Source: Leptospira fainei serovar Hurstbridge str. BUT 6
Lineage (GTDB): Bacteria > Spirochaetota > Leptospiria > Leptospirales > Leptospiraceae
Direction of reading: 5' to 3'
DNA length: 64,000 nucleotides
Assembly: GCF_000306235.2 (NCBI RefSeq)
Contig: NZ_AKWZ02000003.1
Coordinates: 248,001-312,000 of the forward strand
Shown here: piece after piece, positions 20,794-29,614 of the stretch
Position numbering within the stretch: the first letter of the stretch is position 1
Layout of the letters: each line of letters opens with the position of its first letter
Position numbers and translations under genes: made by a program
Notes under the pieces: generated by a model
The model's input: only the letters and a program-made list of their open reading frames with translations
Told to the model about the DNA's origin: nothing
Database searches by the model: none

Positions 20794-21678
20794 ATGGAAA
20801 CGGCGAACGAAAATATCGGAAAGCTAGAGCGGAATTATTTTGAATCCGGCGGATACAAACTCGCGTACACGAAGCGAGATAATAACAAAGGTAAAGCGCT
20901 TTTACTTCTTCACGGTTTTATGGATTCCTCGGATACTTTCTTGTTCCAAGAGAATTTTCTTTCCGAGAATTTTGATCTGTATAGATTCGATTATCGCGGT
21001 CATGGAGATTCCGAATGGCTCCGTGAAGGGTTTTACCATTTTATGCTGCCGCTCGTAGATACCCAAAGTTTTATTTCAAAACATTTACCCGAAAAATTTC
21101 ACATCCTAGGACACTCGATGGGAGGCGGCCTGGGATCCCGTATCGCCGGTATCCTACCGGAACGTGTCGAATCGTTGGTCTGTTTAGAGGGATTTAGCTC
21201 TCTTCAGAATCCCGAAAAGGAACGAAAGAGATTTCGATCTTGGTTGGAAACTTGGGAGAGCGGGTTAGCCGGTAGAGAAAGAAAGAGGCAGAAAAGCTTT
21301 CGTAGTGTCGAGGAGGCAGCGCTTCGCTTATCACCGGTCTACCCGAGGTTGCCAAAGGAACGCCTGTTAAAGATCGCGGCATATTTGACAAAACCTGTGG
21401 ACGACGGTTATATATGGAAAAGTGATCCAGCTTATAAAAACGGCCCGCCCGTATTCATCAGTCCTCAGTTCACCAGATATCTTTGGGAGACAATTGCCTG
21501 TCCTGTGCTTGTCGTTTACGGAAAGGAAACACATCTACCTTTGGATGATAGGGAAGAGGTTTTTTCACATATTCGTAATCTGAAATATTTCGAATTGGAA
21601 GACGCAGGGCATAATATGCATCATGACAAACCCGAGGAGTTAGTCGGAATCTTAAGCGATTTCTATCGAACGCTGTGA
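20794..21678 (+). CDS. Alpha/beta hydrolase
   Basis: 294 residues. The fold elements are [14 protein letters not shown] (oxyanion), GHSMGGG (nucleophile Ser), [12 protein letters not shown] (acid) and [10 protein letters not shown] (His). The substrate is not evident. GAAGGA lies 3 nt before the ATG at 20794. An ATG at 20776 in the same frame lacks a ribosome-binding site and would add six residues. Confidence 0.85.
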   Translation: METANENIGKLERNYFESGGYKLAYTKRDNNKGKALLLLHGFMDSSDTFLFQENFLSENFDLYRFDYRGHGDSEWLREGFYHFMLPLVDTQSFISKHLPEKFHILGHSMGGGLGSRIAGILPERVESLVCLEGFSSLQNPEKERKRFRSWLETWESGLAGRERKRQKSFRSVEEAALRLSPVYPRLPKERLLKIAAYLTKPVDDGYIWKSDPAYKNGPPVFISPQFTRYLWETIACPVLVVYGKETHLPLDDREEVFSHIRNLKYFELEDAGHNMHHDKPEELVGILSDFYRTL

Positions 21679-22000
21679 CGGTTGACACATTGAATCTGCT
21701 TTTGTAATCCGGAGTGGAATTGGAACAACCTCCAAATAACGATCTAAAAACGACATTCCGTAGCGAGTAATAAACGAATTCGCTCAGGGAAAGGATGTAG
21801 ATTTAGATCGGAGCCGATAATCTGAAGCTAGAGTTTTGTCTCAAATCTTTGAAACCTCGACTTTCGACGGCGGTATGATTCATAAAATTAGCGTTGTCCA
21901 TCATGGAAAAAACCTTGGTGAAGCGGGTGTTTTTACCTGAAAAACTCCTTTGCTTATCCGGAGGAGACTTTACTTTTGTCAAAAAGTTTCAAAGGCCAGA
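21679..22000. other. Intergenic region before the DUF5683-type gene
   Basis: About 320 bases. No gene is visible in any frame. A TTGACA hexamer sits at 21682-21687, but its best -10 partner (TAATCC, 17-nt spacing) is poor and lies 290 bases from the next start. The true promoter is more likely close to 21900-21960. Confidence 0.4.
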
Positions 22001-22873
22001 ATGTTCTCAAAAGTCTTCAATACTATCCGTTTAGCGCTACTAACCTTCGCTGTGATTTATTCTTCTCATCTTTTCGCCGTACAATCCATTCTTCTAAGAA
22101 ACGGGAATACGATTAAAGGAGACGTTATCACTCAAAATGAGAAATCGATTCAGGTTCGTGGTCAGGATGGTAAAATAGTGAGCGTCTCGAAACGATCCAT
22201 CTTGAAAGTAATTTATAAAGAAGTAACTAAAGATGAAGAAAAGCAAATCCGGCAGGAAGAAGAGAAAAAAATAAAGGAAGAGCCGCAAGCCGTAAAAGAA
22301 GAACCTATCATTATTACTCCACCTACTCCTCCCCCCGTTGTGCCTAGTAGGAATAGATGGAGCGTAGTGTGGAGGTCCGCATTATTGCCCGGTTGGGGCC
22401 ATATCTATGCCGGAAGAAAAACGACCGGAATTGTCTATAGTAGCTTATTGGTATCGAGTTTAGGATACGCTACGGTAGCCGCAAAGCATGCACAGTCGGC
22501 CAAATCCGATTATGATCAATCGTCCCTGACATCTACATTGATTTTAGGAAATTCTTCGATCGGTTTGGGAAGTCTTTATGTCGGGGGGAAGAAAAGCCAA
22601 TACCAGCATGACGTTAAGCAATATAATAACGCTCTTGCGATAGTTGGGGCAGTATACCTAATCCAATTGGTGCATTCTTATTTTACCGGAGCATCCTGGG
22701 AAAAGGAAGATGTCGTATTGTCTTCCGATGGAACCCCTGTGCGAAATGGACTTCAGTGGAACGCGGGATACGATCGCGCGGCATTAAATTCAAATACGAT
22801 TGGTTCGAGTTCTTTCGGATCACCGACCGGCAAAGCATTTTACGGAGAAATCCGTTATTCGGTTTTATTTTAA
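22001..22873 (+). CDS. Exported DUF5683-type membrane-associated protein
   Basis: 290 residues from the ATG at 22001, which AAAGG precedes by 5 nt. A signal peptide of about 28 residues is followed by a small beta domain (ILLRNGNTIKGDVITQ, about 32-75). A Lys/Glu-rich then Pro-rich linker comes next, and then a DUF5683-like hydrophobic domain beginning SALLPGWGHIYAGR. Similar proteins are common in Leptospira as paralogous families. Role unknown, probably envelope. Confidence 0.65.
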   Translation: MFSKVFNTIRLALLTFAVIYSSHLFAVQSILLRNGNTIKGDVITQNEKSIQVRGQDGKIVSVSKRSILKVIYKEVTKDEEKQIRQEEEKKIKEEPQAVKEEPIIITPPTPPPVVPSRNRWSVVWRSALLPGWGHIYAGRKTTGIVYSSLLVSSLGYATVAAKHAQSAKSDYDQSSLTSTLILGNSSIGLGSLYVGGKKSQYQHDVKQYNNALAIVGAVYLIQLVHSYFTGASWEKEDVVLSSDGTPVRNGLQWNAGYDRAALNSNTIGSSSFGSPTGKAFYGEIRYSVLF

Positions 22874-23074
22874 CCTAGGCCCTGCAATAGAAGTGCGGGA
22901 ATCCGATTCTCTTCTATGAAAGCGTGATGGCATAAGTAATATTAACTTTTTTTAATCTATCGAAGATCCTTCCTGTATTCGTAAAGCTAAACAAATCAAT
23001 AGTCCTCGCCATTCATTAAGTACCTCCGGAGGGTATAGGACATAAAAAATTTATACGGGAAGAAATAAAAAAAC

Positions 23075-23102
23075 TTGTACTTTAATCGTACTTAAATAGG
23101 CT
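23075..23102 (+). promoter_or_regulatory. Possible promoter of the 70-residue gene
   Basis: TTGTAC (23075-23080) and TAGGCT (23097-23102) are separated by 16 nt. The spacer contains a near-direct repeat of TACTTTAA/TACTTAAA. Further downstream CCTCA (23106-23110) can pair with TGAGG (23121-23125), which covers part of the Shine-Dalgarno. Confidence 0.3.
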
Positions 23103-23132
23103 ACCCCTCAACGATTTAGCTGAGGAGCAACC

Positions 23133-23345
23133 ATGGAACAGGGAAATAAATTCAGAGATCAACTCGAGAGATATGTAAACTATCGTGGGATTGATATTGT
23201 CCTTCATTTGAAAGACGGATCCGTAGTTGAACTCGATCGAAATCGCAGATTGGTAGGCGAAGAAATCGTCTATTTCCCTGATAAACTAAATGCTAGCAAG
23301 GTTCCACTTACGATGATCAGCAAAGCTGATTTATTCGTAGCATAA
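23133..23345 (+). CDS. Conserved small hypothetical protein
   Basis: 70 residues, no signal peptide. The middle (DIVLHLKDGSVVELDRNR) looks like a small beta-strand domain. A strong TGAGGAG Shine-Dalgarno lies 6 nt upstream and a stem-loop follows the stop, so it looks like a real monocistronic gene. It resembles nothing I can name. Confidence 0.65.
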   Translation: MEQGNKFRDQLERYVNYRGIDIVLHLKDGSVVELDRNRRLVGEEIVYFPDKLNASKVPLTMISKADLFVA

Positions 23346-23353
23346 GAATCTAC

Positions 23354-23386
23354 CCCGACTCTCGCCGTTTTTATGCGGGAGTCGGG
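23354..23386. terminator. Stem-loop between two small convergent genes
   Basis: CCCGACTCTCGC (23354-23365) pairs with GCGGGAGTCGGG (23375-23386), a 12-bp stem with one T-G pair and a 9-nt T-rich loop. It lies between the 70-residue gene and the convergent 101-residue gene and could serve both. Confidence 0.65.
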
Positions 23387-23416
23387 ATTCTGCAGGGTCC
23401 TTACATTCTCTTGGAT

Positions 23417-23722
23417 CTAAGCTAAATCTCTGATTAGTTCCTCGATTTCCTCGATTTTTCCGAAGTCCTTTTCGGAGTAATTCAAATACAAATCGAATTC
23501 GGCGTCCGAAATCTTGTCGCACTTGATTACTTTCATAGGAAGCTCAATGTTTCCGGATAAGCTTACCATCCCAATTCGTATGGACAAGTTGGTTCCAGGT
23601 TCGACCGGAGCTTCGGACCGGTGAACGAGTCCTACCAACACATTCTCGGCAATCCTGATTTTAACGTCTTCAATCTCTTGAAAACGGACGTTTAGGGTGG
23701 AAGGGATTCTACTGTATTTCAT
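23417..23722 (-). CDS. Small hypothetical protein, possibly PilZ-like
   Basis: 101 residues, predicted mostly beta strand with an acidic helical C-terminus (KIEEIEELIRDLA). The arrangement PGTNLSIRI followed by a later strand reading KVIKCDK recalls PilZ-type barrels, but the c-di-GMP-binding RxxxR motif is absent. The fold is therefore only suggested. It is divergent from a possible 35-codon ORF that overlaps its start codon. Confidence 0.5.
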   Translation of the reverse strand: MKYSRIPSTLNVRFQEIEDVKIRIAENVLVGLVHRSEAPVEPGTNLSIRIGMVSLSGNIELPMKVIKCDKISDAEFDLYLNYSEKDFGKIEEIEELIRDLA

Positions 23723-24227
23723 GGCGGTCCTCCCGTTGTTGTCTGTAATCGTAGCGGAAGTAGCTTACATAAGGATTAAGAACGCTTTACGATTCAAAGC
23801 GAAAGCTAAGAAAAAGAAAGATCCGTAAGCCCGGAATTGGCTGCCTCCGTCATAACCTATTATGCAAGTTATGTGCCGAAGTGCCGAGGCAGATATGAAT
23901 GGATGGAAAACTACAAAGAATCGCCGGATAAAGACGGTTTTTAAGGTAAGAAGAGCCGGTGGCTTTTAAGAAAGCGGCAGAAACGATCGGAAATCGGAAG
24001 CTTTGCCCCAAAAGCGATGCTGAGTGGTTAGGAAAAGTTCAAACACGTTGTTTAGTTTAGCAGCTAAATGGATTTTTCAATACAGATTTATCTAAAGTTA
24101 AACGAATCTTCGTAAGTCTATCGAATGTTTTTACGGAGATGCAGATGGAATCTCCGTTCGAATACGGGGGCAACCAAAGTCGATCCGAACGAGATTTAAA
24201 GCTGAAGTCATGAAAAGGCGCCTTCAA
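23723..24227. other. Intergenic region downstream of serA
   Basis: About 500 bases. A 35-codon plus-strand frame (23721-23828) and a 44-codon frame ending near 23941 are open, but neither has a convincing start signal. The palindrome AAGGCGCCTT lies at about 24214-24223, next to the serA stop. Otherwise I see nothing structured here. Confidence 0.4.
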
Positions 24228-25451
24228 TTAATACAAAATCCTAGTCCGAAGTGATCCCGGATGCTTCTCTATCTTTTCCTTTAGCTCGTCGCCGACGCTC
24301 ATATTGATTACCATAGATAAGTAACCGATTTCAGCGCTTGTGCCCAAGTGTTGAGAACTGATATTCGCCCCTACTTCCGAAACCAACGCATTAATATCCT
24401 TCAAGAAGCCGGGCTGGTTCTTATGAACATTCAAAATTCTATACATTCCCGGTGGGATTGGAGTCAATTCCAATTGCGGGAAATTCACCGCAAACGAAGT
24501 CGAGCCATTGTTCATAAATTTCAACAATTTGCTTGCGACTTCGGATCCGATATTTTTCTGAGCCTCTTCCGTAGAACCCCCGATATGCGGAGTTAATATT
24601 ACGTTTTGAAGATTTTGCATCGGAGTAATGAACGGATCGTTATTGGATTCGGGTTCCTCCGGAAATACGTCCACCCCTGCGCCCGCGATCTGTCCCGCCT
24701 TGATCGATTCTGCAAGAGCCTCAAGATCGACCACTTTTCCTCTAGAAAGATTTATAACGTAAGCCCCTTTTTTCGTAGCTGCAATTTGCTTTTTCCCGTA
24801 CAAATTCATAGTCTCCGGGGTTTCGGGAACATGGAAAGTTACGAAATCCGAAATTTGCAATAGCTCTTCGTAGGATTGAATCGGTGTCGCATTTCCCAAC
24901 GGTAAAACGGTTTGAACATCGTAATAAACCACTTTCAATCCCATAGCTTCGGCGAGGACGGAAACTTGACTACCGATATGGCCGTATCCTACGATTCCTA
25001 ACGTTTTGCCTCTGACTTCGAAGCAATTTTTAGAGATTTTATTCCAGATACCCGCGTGCGTATTGCGGATATGATCGGGGACTCTTCTCGCTAACATTAC
25101 GATTTCCGCAATGACGAGTTCCGCAACGGACCTGGTATTCGAATAGGGGGCGTTAAATACCGGGATTCCTCTTCGTTCCGCCTCTGCTAGGTTTACTTGA
25201 TTCGTTCCGATACAAAAACAACCGATCGTCATCAAACGCTTGGCTTTTGCCAATACCGGCGTTGTAACGTTCGTCTTACTCCGTATTCCGAGAACATGAA
25301 TGTTCTCGATTTCCTTTAAGAGTTCATCCTCGCTTAATGCCTGCGGCAATAAGCGGACATTAAAACCATCTTTTTGAAAGATGTCGAAGGCGTCCTTGTG
25401 CACGTTTTCCAAGAGGAGGACATTGATCTTTTCTTTCGGATAGGAAATCAT
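24228..25451 (-). CDS. serA: D-3-phosphoglycerate dehydrogenase
   Basis: 407 residues from the ATG at 25451. It catalyses the first step of serine biosynthesis. The NAD-binding motif is GIVGYGHIGSQ. The catalytic Arg and Glu lie in NLSRGKVVDLEAL and the GVDVFPEEP segment, and His in TPHIGGSTEEAQ. The last about 75 residues form an ACT domain (MYRILNVHKNQPGFLKDINA), so feedback inhibition by serine is expected, as in the E. coli enzyme. The open frame continues upstream to 25709, but that part has no domain and overlaps the divergent lipoprotein gene. Confidence 0.95.
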   Translation of the reverse strand: MISYPKEKINVLLLENVHKDAFDIFQKDGFNVRLLPQALSEDELLKEIENIHVLGIRSKTNVTTPVLAKAKRLMTIGCFCIGTNQVNLAEAERRGIPVFNAPYSNTRSVAELVIAEIVMLARRVPDHIRNTHAGIWNKISKNCFEVRGKTLGIVGYGHIGSQVSVLAEAMGLKVVYYDVQTVLPLGNATPIQSYEELLQISDFVTFHVPETPETMNLYGKKQIAATKKGAYVINLSRGKVVDLEALAESIKAGQIAGAGVDVFPEEPESNNDPFITPMQNLQNVILTPHIGGSTEEAQKNIGSEVASKLLKFMNNGSTSFAVNFPQLELTPIPPGMYRILNVHKNQPGFLKDINALVSEVGANISSQHLGTSAEIGYLSMVINMSVGDELKEKIEKHPGSLRTRILY

Positions 25452-25548
25452 AGTTATAGAACCATGGAAAGGTCTCCTCGATTCCCTGGAAATCGGATTT
25501 TTTACTTCACTTGTGAAGACTGTCGAAGAGCATGGAGCCGAAATCGTC

Positions 25549-25553
25549 GGAGG
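25549..25553 (+). promoter_or_regulatory. Ribosome-binding site that fixes a TTG start
   Basis: GGAGG at 25549-25553 lies 7 nt before TTG at 25561. The resulting protein begins directly with a lipoprotein signal peptide, whereas the in-frame GTG at 25513 would put 16 non-signal residues in front of it. Confidence 0.7.
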
Positions 25554-25560
25554 TCCCGCT

Positions 25561-26109
25561 TTGCAGAAAAAAATTTTTCCGAACCTCTCTTTGTTATTCT
25601 TGCCTATGATTGCGGCATTGATCGGGGGTGGAGGTTGTTCTTCCCGTCCTGCCATCGTCGCCGAACCTGTCATCGAACAGACAGTACTTCGTTCCGGACC
25701 GATTTGCATTTCGTCCTGGTTTTGCTCGAGCGGACGTTCAGGCTCGCTTAATTTTAAAGGAATTTTGAATAATCGAACCGGTGAAAAACCGCTATTTTTG
25801 GAATATTACGTAAGTTCCTTCGAAGAAAGTTTTCCACTTGGAGTATCCATAAAACTGGATCAAACGTGGCATAATTTGCGAAAGGTTTCCACCGAATACG
25901 GAGAGACTCTCCGCCTGGTTTCCTTGCTTCCGATCGAAGTCGCGGACAAAATTCAATCTGCGAAAGAAATCGAATTCAGTTTTTCCTCTAGGGAAAATAC
26001 GACGACGAGGAGTCTCAGCGCAGGCGATGCGGAAGCCTTTAAGAACTTTCTGAAAGAAACTAGAGCCAAGCTGGATGCCCAAGCCAAGCTCACGATCACA
26101 AATTACTGA
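25561..26109 (+). CDS. Hypothetical lipoprotein with TTG start
   Basis: 182 residues. The signal peptide runs from the basic MQKK through a Leu/Phe-rich core to a lipobox ending GGGGC (about residue 26). The mature part has a GSLNFKGILNNRTGEKPLFLEYY segment with beta-strand character and no recognised domain. It diverges from serA across 110 bp and is convergent with lysS, ending 14 bp from it. Confidence 0.7.
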   Translation: MQKKIFPNLSLLFLPMIAALIGGGGCSSRPAIVAEPVIEQTVLRSGPICISSWFCSSGRSGSLNFKGILNNRTGEKPLFLEYYVSSFEESFPLGVSIKLDQTWHNLRKVSTEYGETLRLVSLLPIEVADKIQSAKEIEFSFSSRENTTTRSLSAGDAEAFKNFLKETRAKLDAQAKLTITNY

Positions 26110-26123
26110 GCGATTTGACGAAC

Positions 26124-27626
26124 TTATTCCGGGCGCATCAAGGGAAATAGAATCGTATCTCGTATTGAGTGCGAATTCGTAAGCAGCATTACGAGACGAT
26201 CGATTCCGATTCCTAAGCCCCCGGTAGGTGGCATACCGTATTCGAGCGCTCGAATATAATCTTCGTCCATCATAAATGCTTCATCATCGCCCGCCTCGCG
26301 CTGTTTTACCTGTTCTTCGAATCGTTCCTTTTGATCGAACGGGTCGTTCAATTCCGAGAAAGCGTTGCCTATCTCGCGTCCAACAATGTACGGCTCGAAT
26401 CGTTCGACGTAATCGGGATTATCGGGATGGGATTTTGCCAAGGGTGAAAGTTCTTTCGGGTAATCGGTCACGAACACAGGTTGGATTAAATTAGGTTCCG
26501 CTTTTTCGGAAAAGACTTCGTCGGCGACCTTCCAGATAGAATGACATTTCGAAGCATCGACCTTAATCGCTGAGGCTTTTTCTTTAGCTTCCTCTAATGT
26601 CTTAATTTGCGAAAAATCAATACCCGAATATTCCTTAATGATGTCTACGTACTTAACTCTCCGCCATGGAGGAGATAAATCCACCTGATCTTTACCATAG
26701 GGGATTTTTAAGGTTCCGCAGATCTTTTGCGTTAGATGTGTGATCAGTCTTTCGGTTAGATCCAACATTTTCCCCATATCTCCGAACGCCATATAGGCTT
26801 CCATCATGGTGAATTCCGGATTATGCTTCGTGGAAATGCCTTCGTTTCTAAAATTTCGATTTAATTCAAAAACCCGATCCAGTCCTCCGACGATTAGGCG
26901 CTTTAAATAAAGTTCCGGAGCGATTCGTAAAAACAACTGCATGTCCAAAGCGTTATGATGGGTGGAAAAGGGGCGGGCTGCCGCTCCTCCTGCGATGGGT
27001 TGCATCATCGGCGTTTCGACTTCCAGAAATCCTTCTCCGGTCAAAAATGCGCGAATTTCCGAGACGATTTTGCTTCGAACTACGAAAGTGTCTCTAACGT
27101 GATCGTTCACGATCAAGTCCACATAACGCATTCTGTATCGTTGTTCTACGTCGGAAAAAGCGTCATATACTACGCCATCCTTTTCCTTCACCACGGGCAA
27201 AGGGCGAATGCACTTAGCTAAAAGCGTTACCGTAGTAAGGTGTAAGGTGGTTTCTCCCTTTTGTGTCTGAAACAAATAACCTTCCACTCCGATCAAATCG
27301 CCTAGATCCAAACTTTTAAAAAGGGAGTAGTTCTCTTCACCTAAATCATCTCTTGTAGCGTAGAGTTGTATCACGCCGCTCTTATCTTTTAAATGAGCGA
27401 AACTTGCTTTTCCCATCACGCGTTTCGAGTGCAATCGACCGCCAAGTCTGAACTTGATTTCCGGTCCTGTCGGTTTTTTAGAAAAATCTTCGATTAATTG
27501 AGAGGATAGAGAATCCGGAAAATAGCGGACAGGATAAGGATCTATTCCTTTCGCTTTTAGATCGTTTACTTTTTGAATCCTCTGCTGTATGAGTTCGTTG
27601 GTTTCCTTAACTTCTTGCTGGGACAT
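26124..27626 (-). CDS. lysS: Lysyl-tRNA synthetase (class II)
   Basis: 500 residues from the ATG at 27626. It charges tRNA-Lys. An N-terminal OB-fold anticodon-binding domain (about 50-160, [18 protein letters not shown]) is followed by the class II core. Motif 2 is [20 protein letters not shown] and motif 3 is [18 protein letters not shown]. Length is typical. The upstream YdcF-like gene ends 2 bp before it. Downstream it faces the lipoprotein gene. Confidence 0.97.
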   Translation of the reverse strand: MSQQEVKETNELIQQRIQKVNDLKAKGIDPYPVRYFPDSLSSQLIEDFSKKPTGPEIKFRLGGRLHSKRVMGKASFAHLKDKSGVIQLYATRDDLGEENYSLFKSLDLGDLIGVEGYLFQTQKGETTLHLTTVTLLAKCIRPLPVVKEKDGVVYDAFSDVEQRYRMRYVDLIVNDHVRDTFVVRSKIVSEIRAFLTGEGFLEVETPMMQPIAGGAAARPFSTHHNALDMQLFLRIAPELYLKRLIVGGLDRVFELNRNFRNEGISTKHNPEFTMMEAYMAFGDMGKMLDLTERLITHLTQKICGTLKIPYGKDQVDLSPPWRRVKYVDIIKEYSGIDFSQIKTLEEAKEKASAIKVDASKCHSIWKVADEVFSEKAEPNLIQPVFVTDYPKELSPLAKSHPDNPDYVERFEPYIVGREIGNAFSELNDPFDQKERFEEQVKQREAGDDEAFMMDEDYIRALEYGMPPTGGLGIGIDRLVMLLTNSHSIRDTILFPLMRPE

Positions 27627-27628
27627 TT

Positions 27629-28264
27629 TTAGATTCCTAATAATATGAGATAATAATACTTTGCTAAACGACCTAAGATGCTTTCGAGGCTTTTCGGTTT
27701 TAAAAACCAATCAGTTGCGGAGAATCCTTCCGGAACCTTTGAAACCGCAAAGTAGATTCCTGCAGGTTCTAAGACGGAACGATAGAGTCGTAATAATGTC
27801 GCTGAATCGTATTCCCGTCCAACTAAAAGAAAATTTTTCCACTGCCGATCCAGCGCGATCTTCAACAACGTTTTTGGAAATTCTTGAGGACCGGCTGGAA
27901 CGGTATAAACTAATATTTTATTCTCTTCTACTCCTTGCGAAGTCAGAAAGGTCTGGAGATTCGGCGCTAAATCCGAATTGATTCCGAGATCCGAATCGTT
28001 TCCGGCGGGCGAATATAAAACGAGAACGACCGGAGAGAGTCCCTTCTTCCAGAGGGCTGCTGCCTGTTTGAATTTATCCTTCCTACCAGTTTCGATCGCT
28101 TCCACTACGATCGCATCCGATTTTTTGGGATCGGCTTTCGAAACGAGTAGAAGCGGGGCGGAGAAGAACGAGATCAAAAATATGAAAAGCGATCCGAATA
28201 TGCCGTAGGAAATCAATTTGGTCTTATTCAGAAATTCTTGTACGGAGAGTGGGCTGGATGACAT
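27629..28264 (-). CDS. YdcF/ElyC (DUF218)-like membrane-anchored protein
   Basis: 211 residues with one N-terminal transmembrane helix (about 18-42). A DUF218-type Rossmann-like domain starts at [14 protein letters not shown]. The family includes ElyC and SanA, linked to envelope integrity and undecaprenyl-phosphate metabolism. The usual acidic catalytic pattern is only partly visible, so activity is uncertain. It lies 2 bp before lysS on the same strand. Confidence 0.6.
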   Translation of the reverse strand: MSSSPLSVQEFLNKTKLISYGIFGSLFIFLISFFSAPLLLVSKADPKKSDAIVVEAIETGRKDKFKQAAALWKKGLSPVVLVLYSPAGNDSDLGINSDLAPNLQTFLTSQGVEENKILVYTVPAGPQEFPKTLLKIALDRQWKNFLLVGREYDSATLLRLYRSVLEPAGIYFAVSKVPEGFSATDWFLKPKSLESILGRLAKYYYLILLGI

Positions 28265-28334
28265 TGAGTCTTACCGTTGAACGGGCCCAATTTGAGGTTT
28301 TAGTTTAATTGGTCCGGAGTTCCCGATGGGTGTG

Positions 28335-28422
<88 letters not shown>

Positions 28423-28467
28423 CTGCGATTGACAGAATGTGAGAGAACCTCGCAGTGTCAAGGAATT

Positions 28468-29139
28468 TCATACCAGCTGGTATTTCTTCTTTTGCTTCTT
28501 ATCTTCAGGATCAAGTACGACTCTTTCCGGATGGAAAACGATATCCCAGTATCTGCGAGCATAAGCCACGACACCGATAATTAAAATCGTTACAAGTATA
28601 TATCCGGAATATTCCGGATGATGGAAGAAATGATCCTGCGAATAGTCGTCGCCTAATAATGGAAGTGTCATATACCAAAGAACAGTAATGGCCACCAAGC
28701 CTACGCCGAATTTTCCCCACCAGTTGGGTCTACCTTGGATTCCTCTTTTTAGATATAAAAATCCGCCCAGCCAAACCCCGAGAACCTCGCGAAATAAATA
28801 TACGCAGAGGATCCAAAGAGGAAATTGATAGTAGTGTACGATAACGGAGAGTCCTCCGACTGTAACGATCTTATCGCATACCGGATCCAAATATCTTCCT
28901 AAAATGGATTCTTGTCCTAGTAGCCTAGCTAAAAATCCGTCTAAATAATCCGTTAGTACTGCAAGGACGCAAGTCGCTATCGCAAGTAACAAATATTCTC
29001 CGTGTCTCGGAGCTTCCATGTGTTTACGAGTGAAATGGATGAAAAACGGAAGTAGGAACACTCTGCTGACGGATAAGAAATTCGAGACAGTGAAGATTCT
29101 ATCTTCGAGCAAATCCTTTGGTTTTTTTTCTTGTAGCAT
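28468..29139 (-). CDS. pgsA: CDP-alcohol phosphatidyltransferase (PgsA-like)
   Basis: About 223 residues with five or six transmembrane helices. The complete catalytic motif D-x2-DG-x2-AR-x8-G-x3-D-x3-D is present from DYLDG to PVCDK, about residues 65-90. It likely makes phosphatidylglycerophosphate from CDP-diacylglycerol, although another alcohol acceptor is possible. The C-terminal tail is Lys-rich. ATG 29139 is used; a TTG at 29166 with AAGGGTGG upstream is an alternative that would add nine residues. Confidence 0.8.
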   Translation of the reverse strand: MLQEKKPKDLLEDRIFTVSNFLSVSRVFLLPFFIHFTRKHMEAPRHGEYLLLAIATCVLAVLTDYLDGFLARLLGQESILGRYLDPVCDKIVTVGGLSVIVHYYQFPLWILCVYLFREVLGVWLGGFLYLKRGIQGRPNWWGKFGVGLVAITVLWYMTLPLLGDDYSQDHFFHHPEYSGYILVTILIIGVVAYARRYWDIVFHPERVVLDPEDKKQKKKYQLV

Positions 29140-29231
29140 TTTCTTTTTGCCGCACCGAGTGGGCAATTTCCACCCTTTGGAGAAGAATGAGGAAGGGACT
29201 TAAAAATTCATCCCTTTTTCCTATAAACCGG

Positions 29232-29262
29232 TTGACCGGAGCGAGACTCGGGAAAGTATGTT
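29232..29262 (+). promoter_or_regulatory. Possible tRNA-Asp promoter
   Basis: TTGACC at 29232-29237 and TATGTT at 29257-29262 with 19-nt spacing, ending 11 nt before the mature tRNA 5' end. Confidence 0.4.
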
Positions 29263-29272
29263 CTTCGTAACA

Positions 29273-29329
<57 letters not shown>

Positions 29330-29347
<18 letters not shown>

Positions 29348-29533
29348 GAATCTCCCATCAATCAAAAAAATCGGACTCGAAGCTTTTGAGCGAGAGCATT
29401 TGCAGCGACCCATAGGAAGCGTAGCAAATACGTCGCGAGGCATGGACGGCGAGCACGCGATAAAAGACGCCGTGGAGCTTAATCTGCTAGGAATGCAGAT
29501 TGCGTAACGGCGAGTCCCGTCAGCTCCGGAATC
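29330..29533 (+). repeat. Direct repeat of the tRNA-Asp 3' end flanking a 158-bp insert
   Basis: A 23-bp sequence, starting CGAGTCCCGTC and ending GGAATC, occurs at 29330-29352 (inside and just beyond the tRNA) and again, identical, at 29511-29533. Weaker similarity continues for about 30 bp after each copy. The period is 181 bp. This is the layout left by site-specific integration into a tRNA 3' end: one copy restores the tRNA and the other marks the far attachment site. The enclosed DNA is too short for an integrase, so it would be a non-autonomous element, a relic, or the result of unequal duplication. Confidence 0.75.
29353..29510 (+). mobile_element. Hairpin-rich non-coding insert behind tRNA-Asp
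   Basis: 158 bp between the two tRNA-end repeats. It contains ACGGCG/CGCCGT (29446-29451 with 29468-29473) and AATCTGC/GCAGATT (29481-29487 with 29495-29501). It also holds two interleaved pairs: GCATTTGC/GCAAATAC (29396-29403 with 29424-29431, one mismatch) and GCGAC/GTCGC (29405-29409 with 29432-29436). It would be transcribed with the tRNA. The open frame over it starts inside the tRNA and is not considered coding. Nature inferred; it may be a small integrative element or a structured RNA. Confidence 0.5.
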
Positions 29534-29614
29534 CCGCTAATTAAGAAATTCGATTCAAAATGACCTTTGCAAATTTGCCGGTTTCTTTGGAGTCAAATTA
29601 AACTGTGGTTCGAT

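Noticed and set aside
23829..23941. 44-codon plus-strand frame downstream of the 35-codon ORF
   Set aside because: No start codon with a ribosome-binding site, and no similarity to a known protein could be argued.
25452..25709. 86-codon upstream extension of serA
   Set aside because: No domain, unlike any SerA N-terminus, and it overlaps the divergent lipoprotein gene; the ATG at 25451 gives the normal start.
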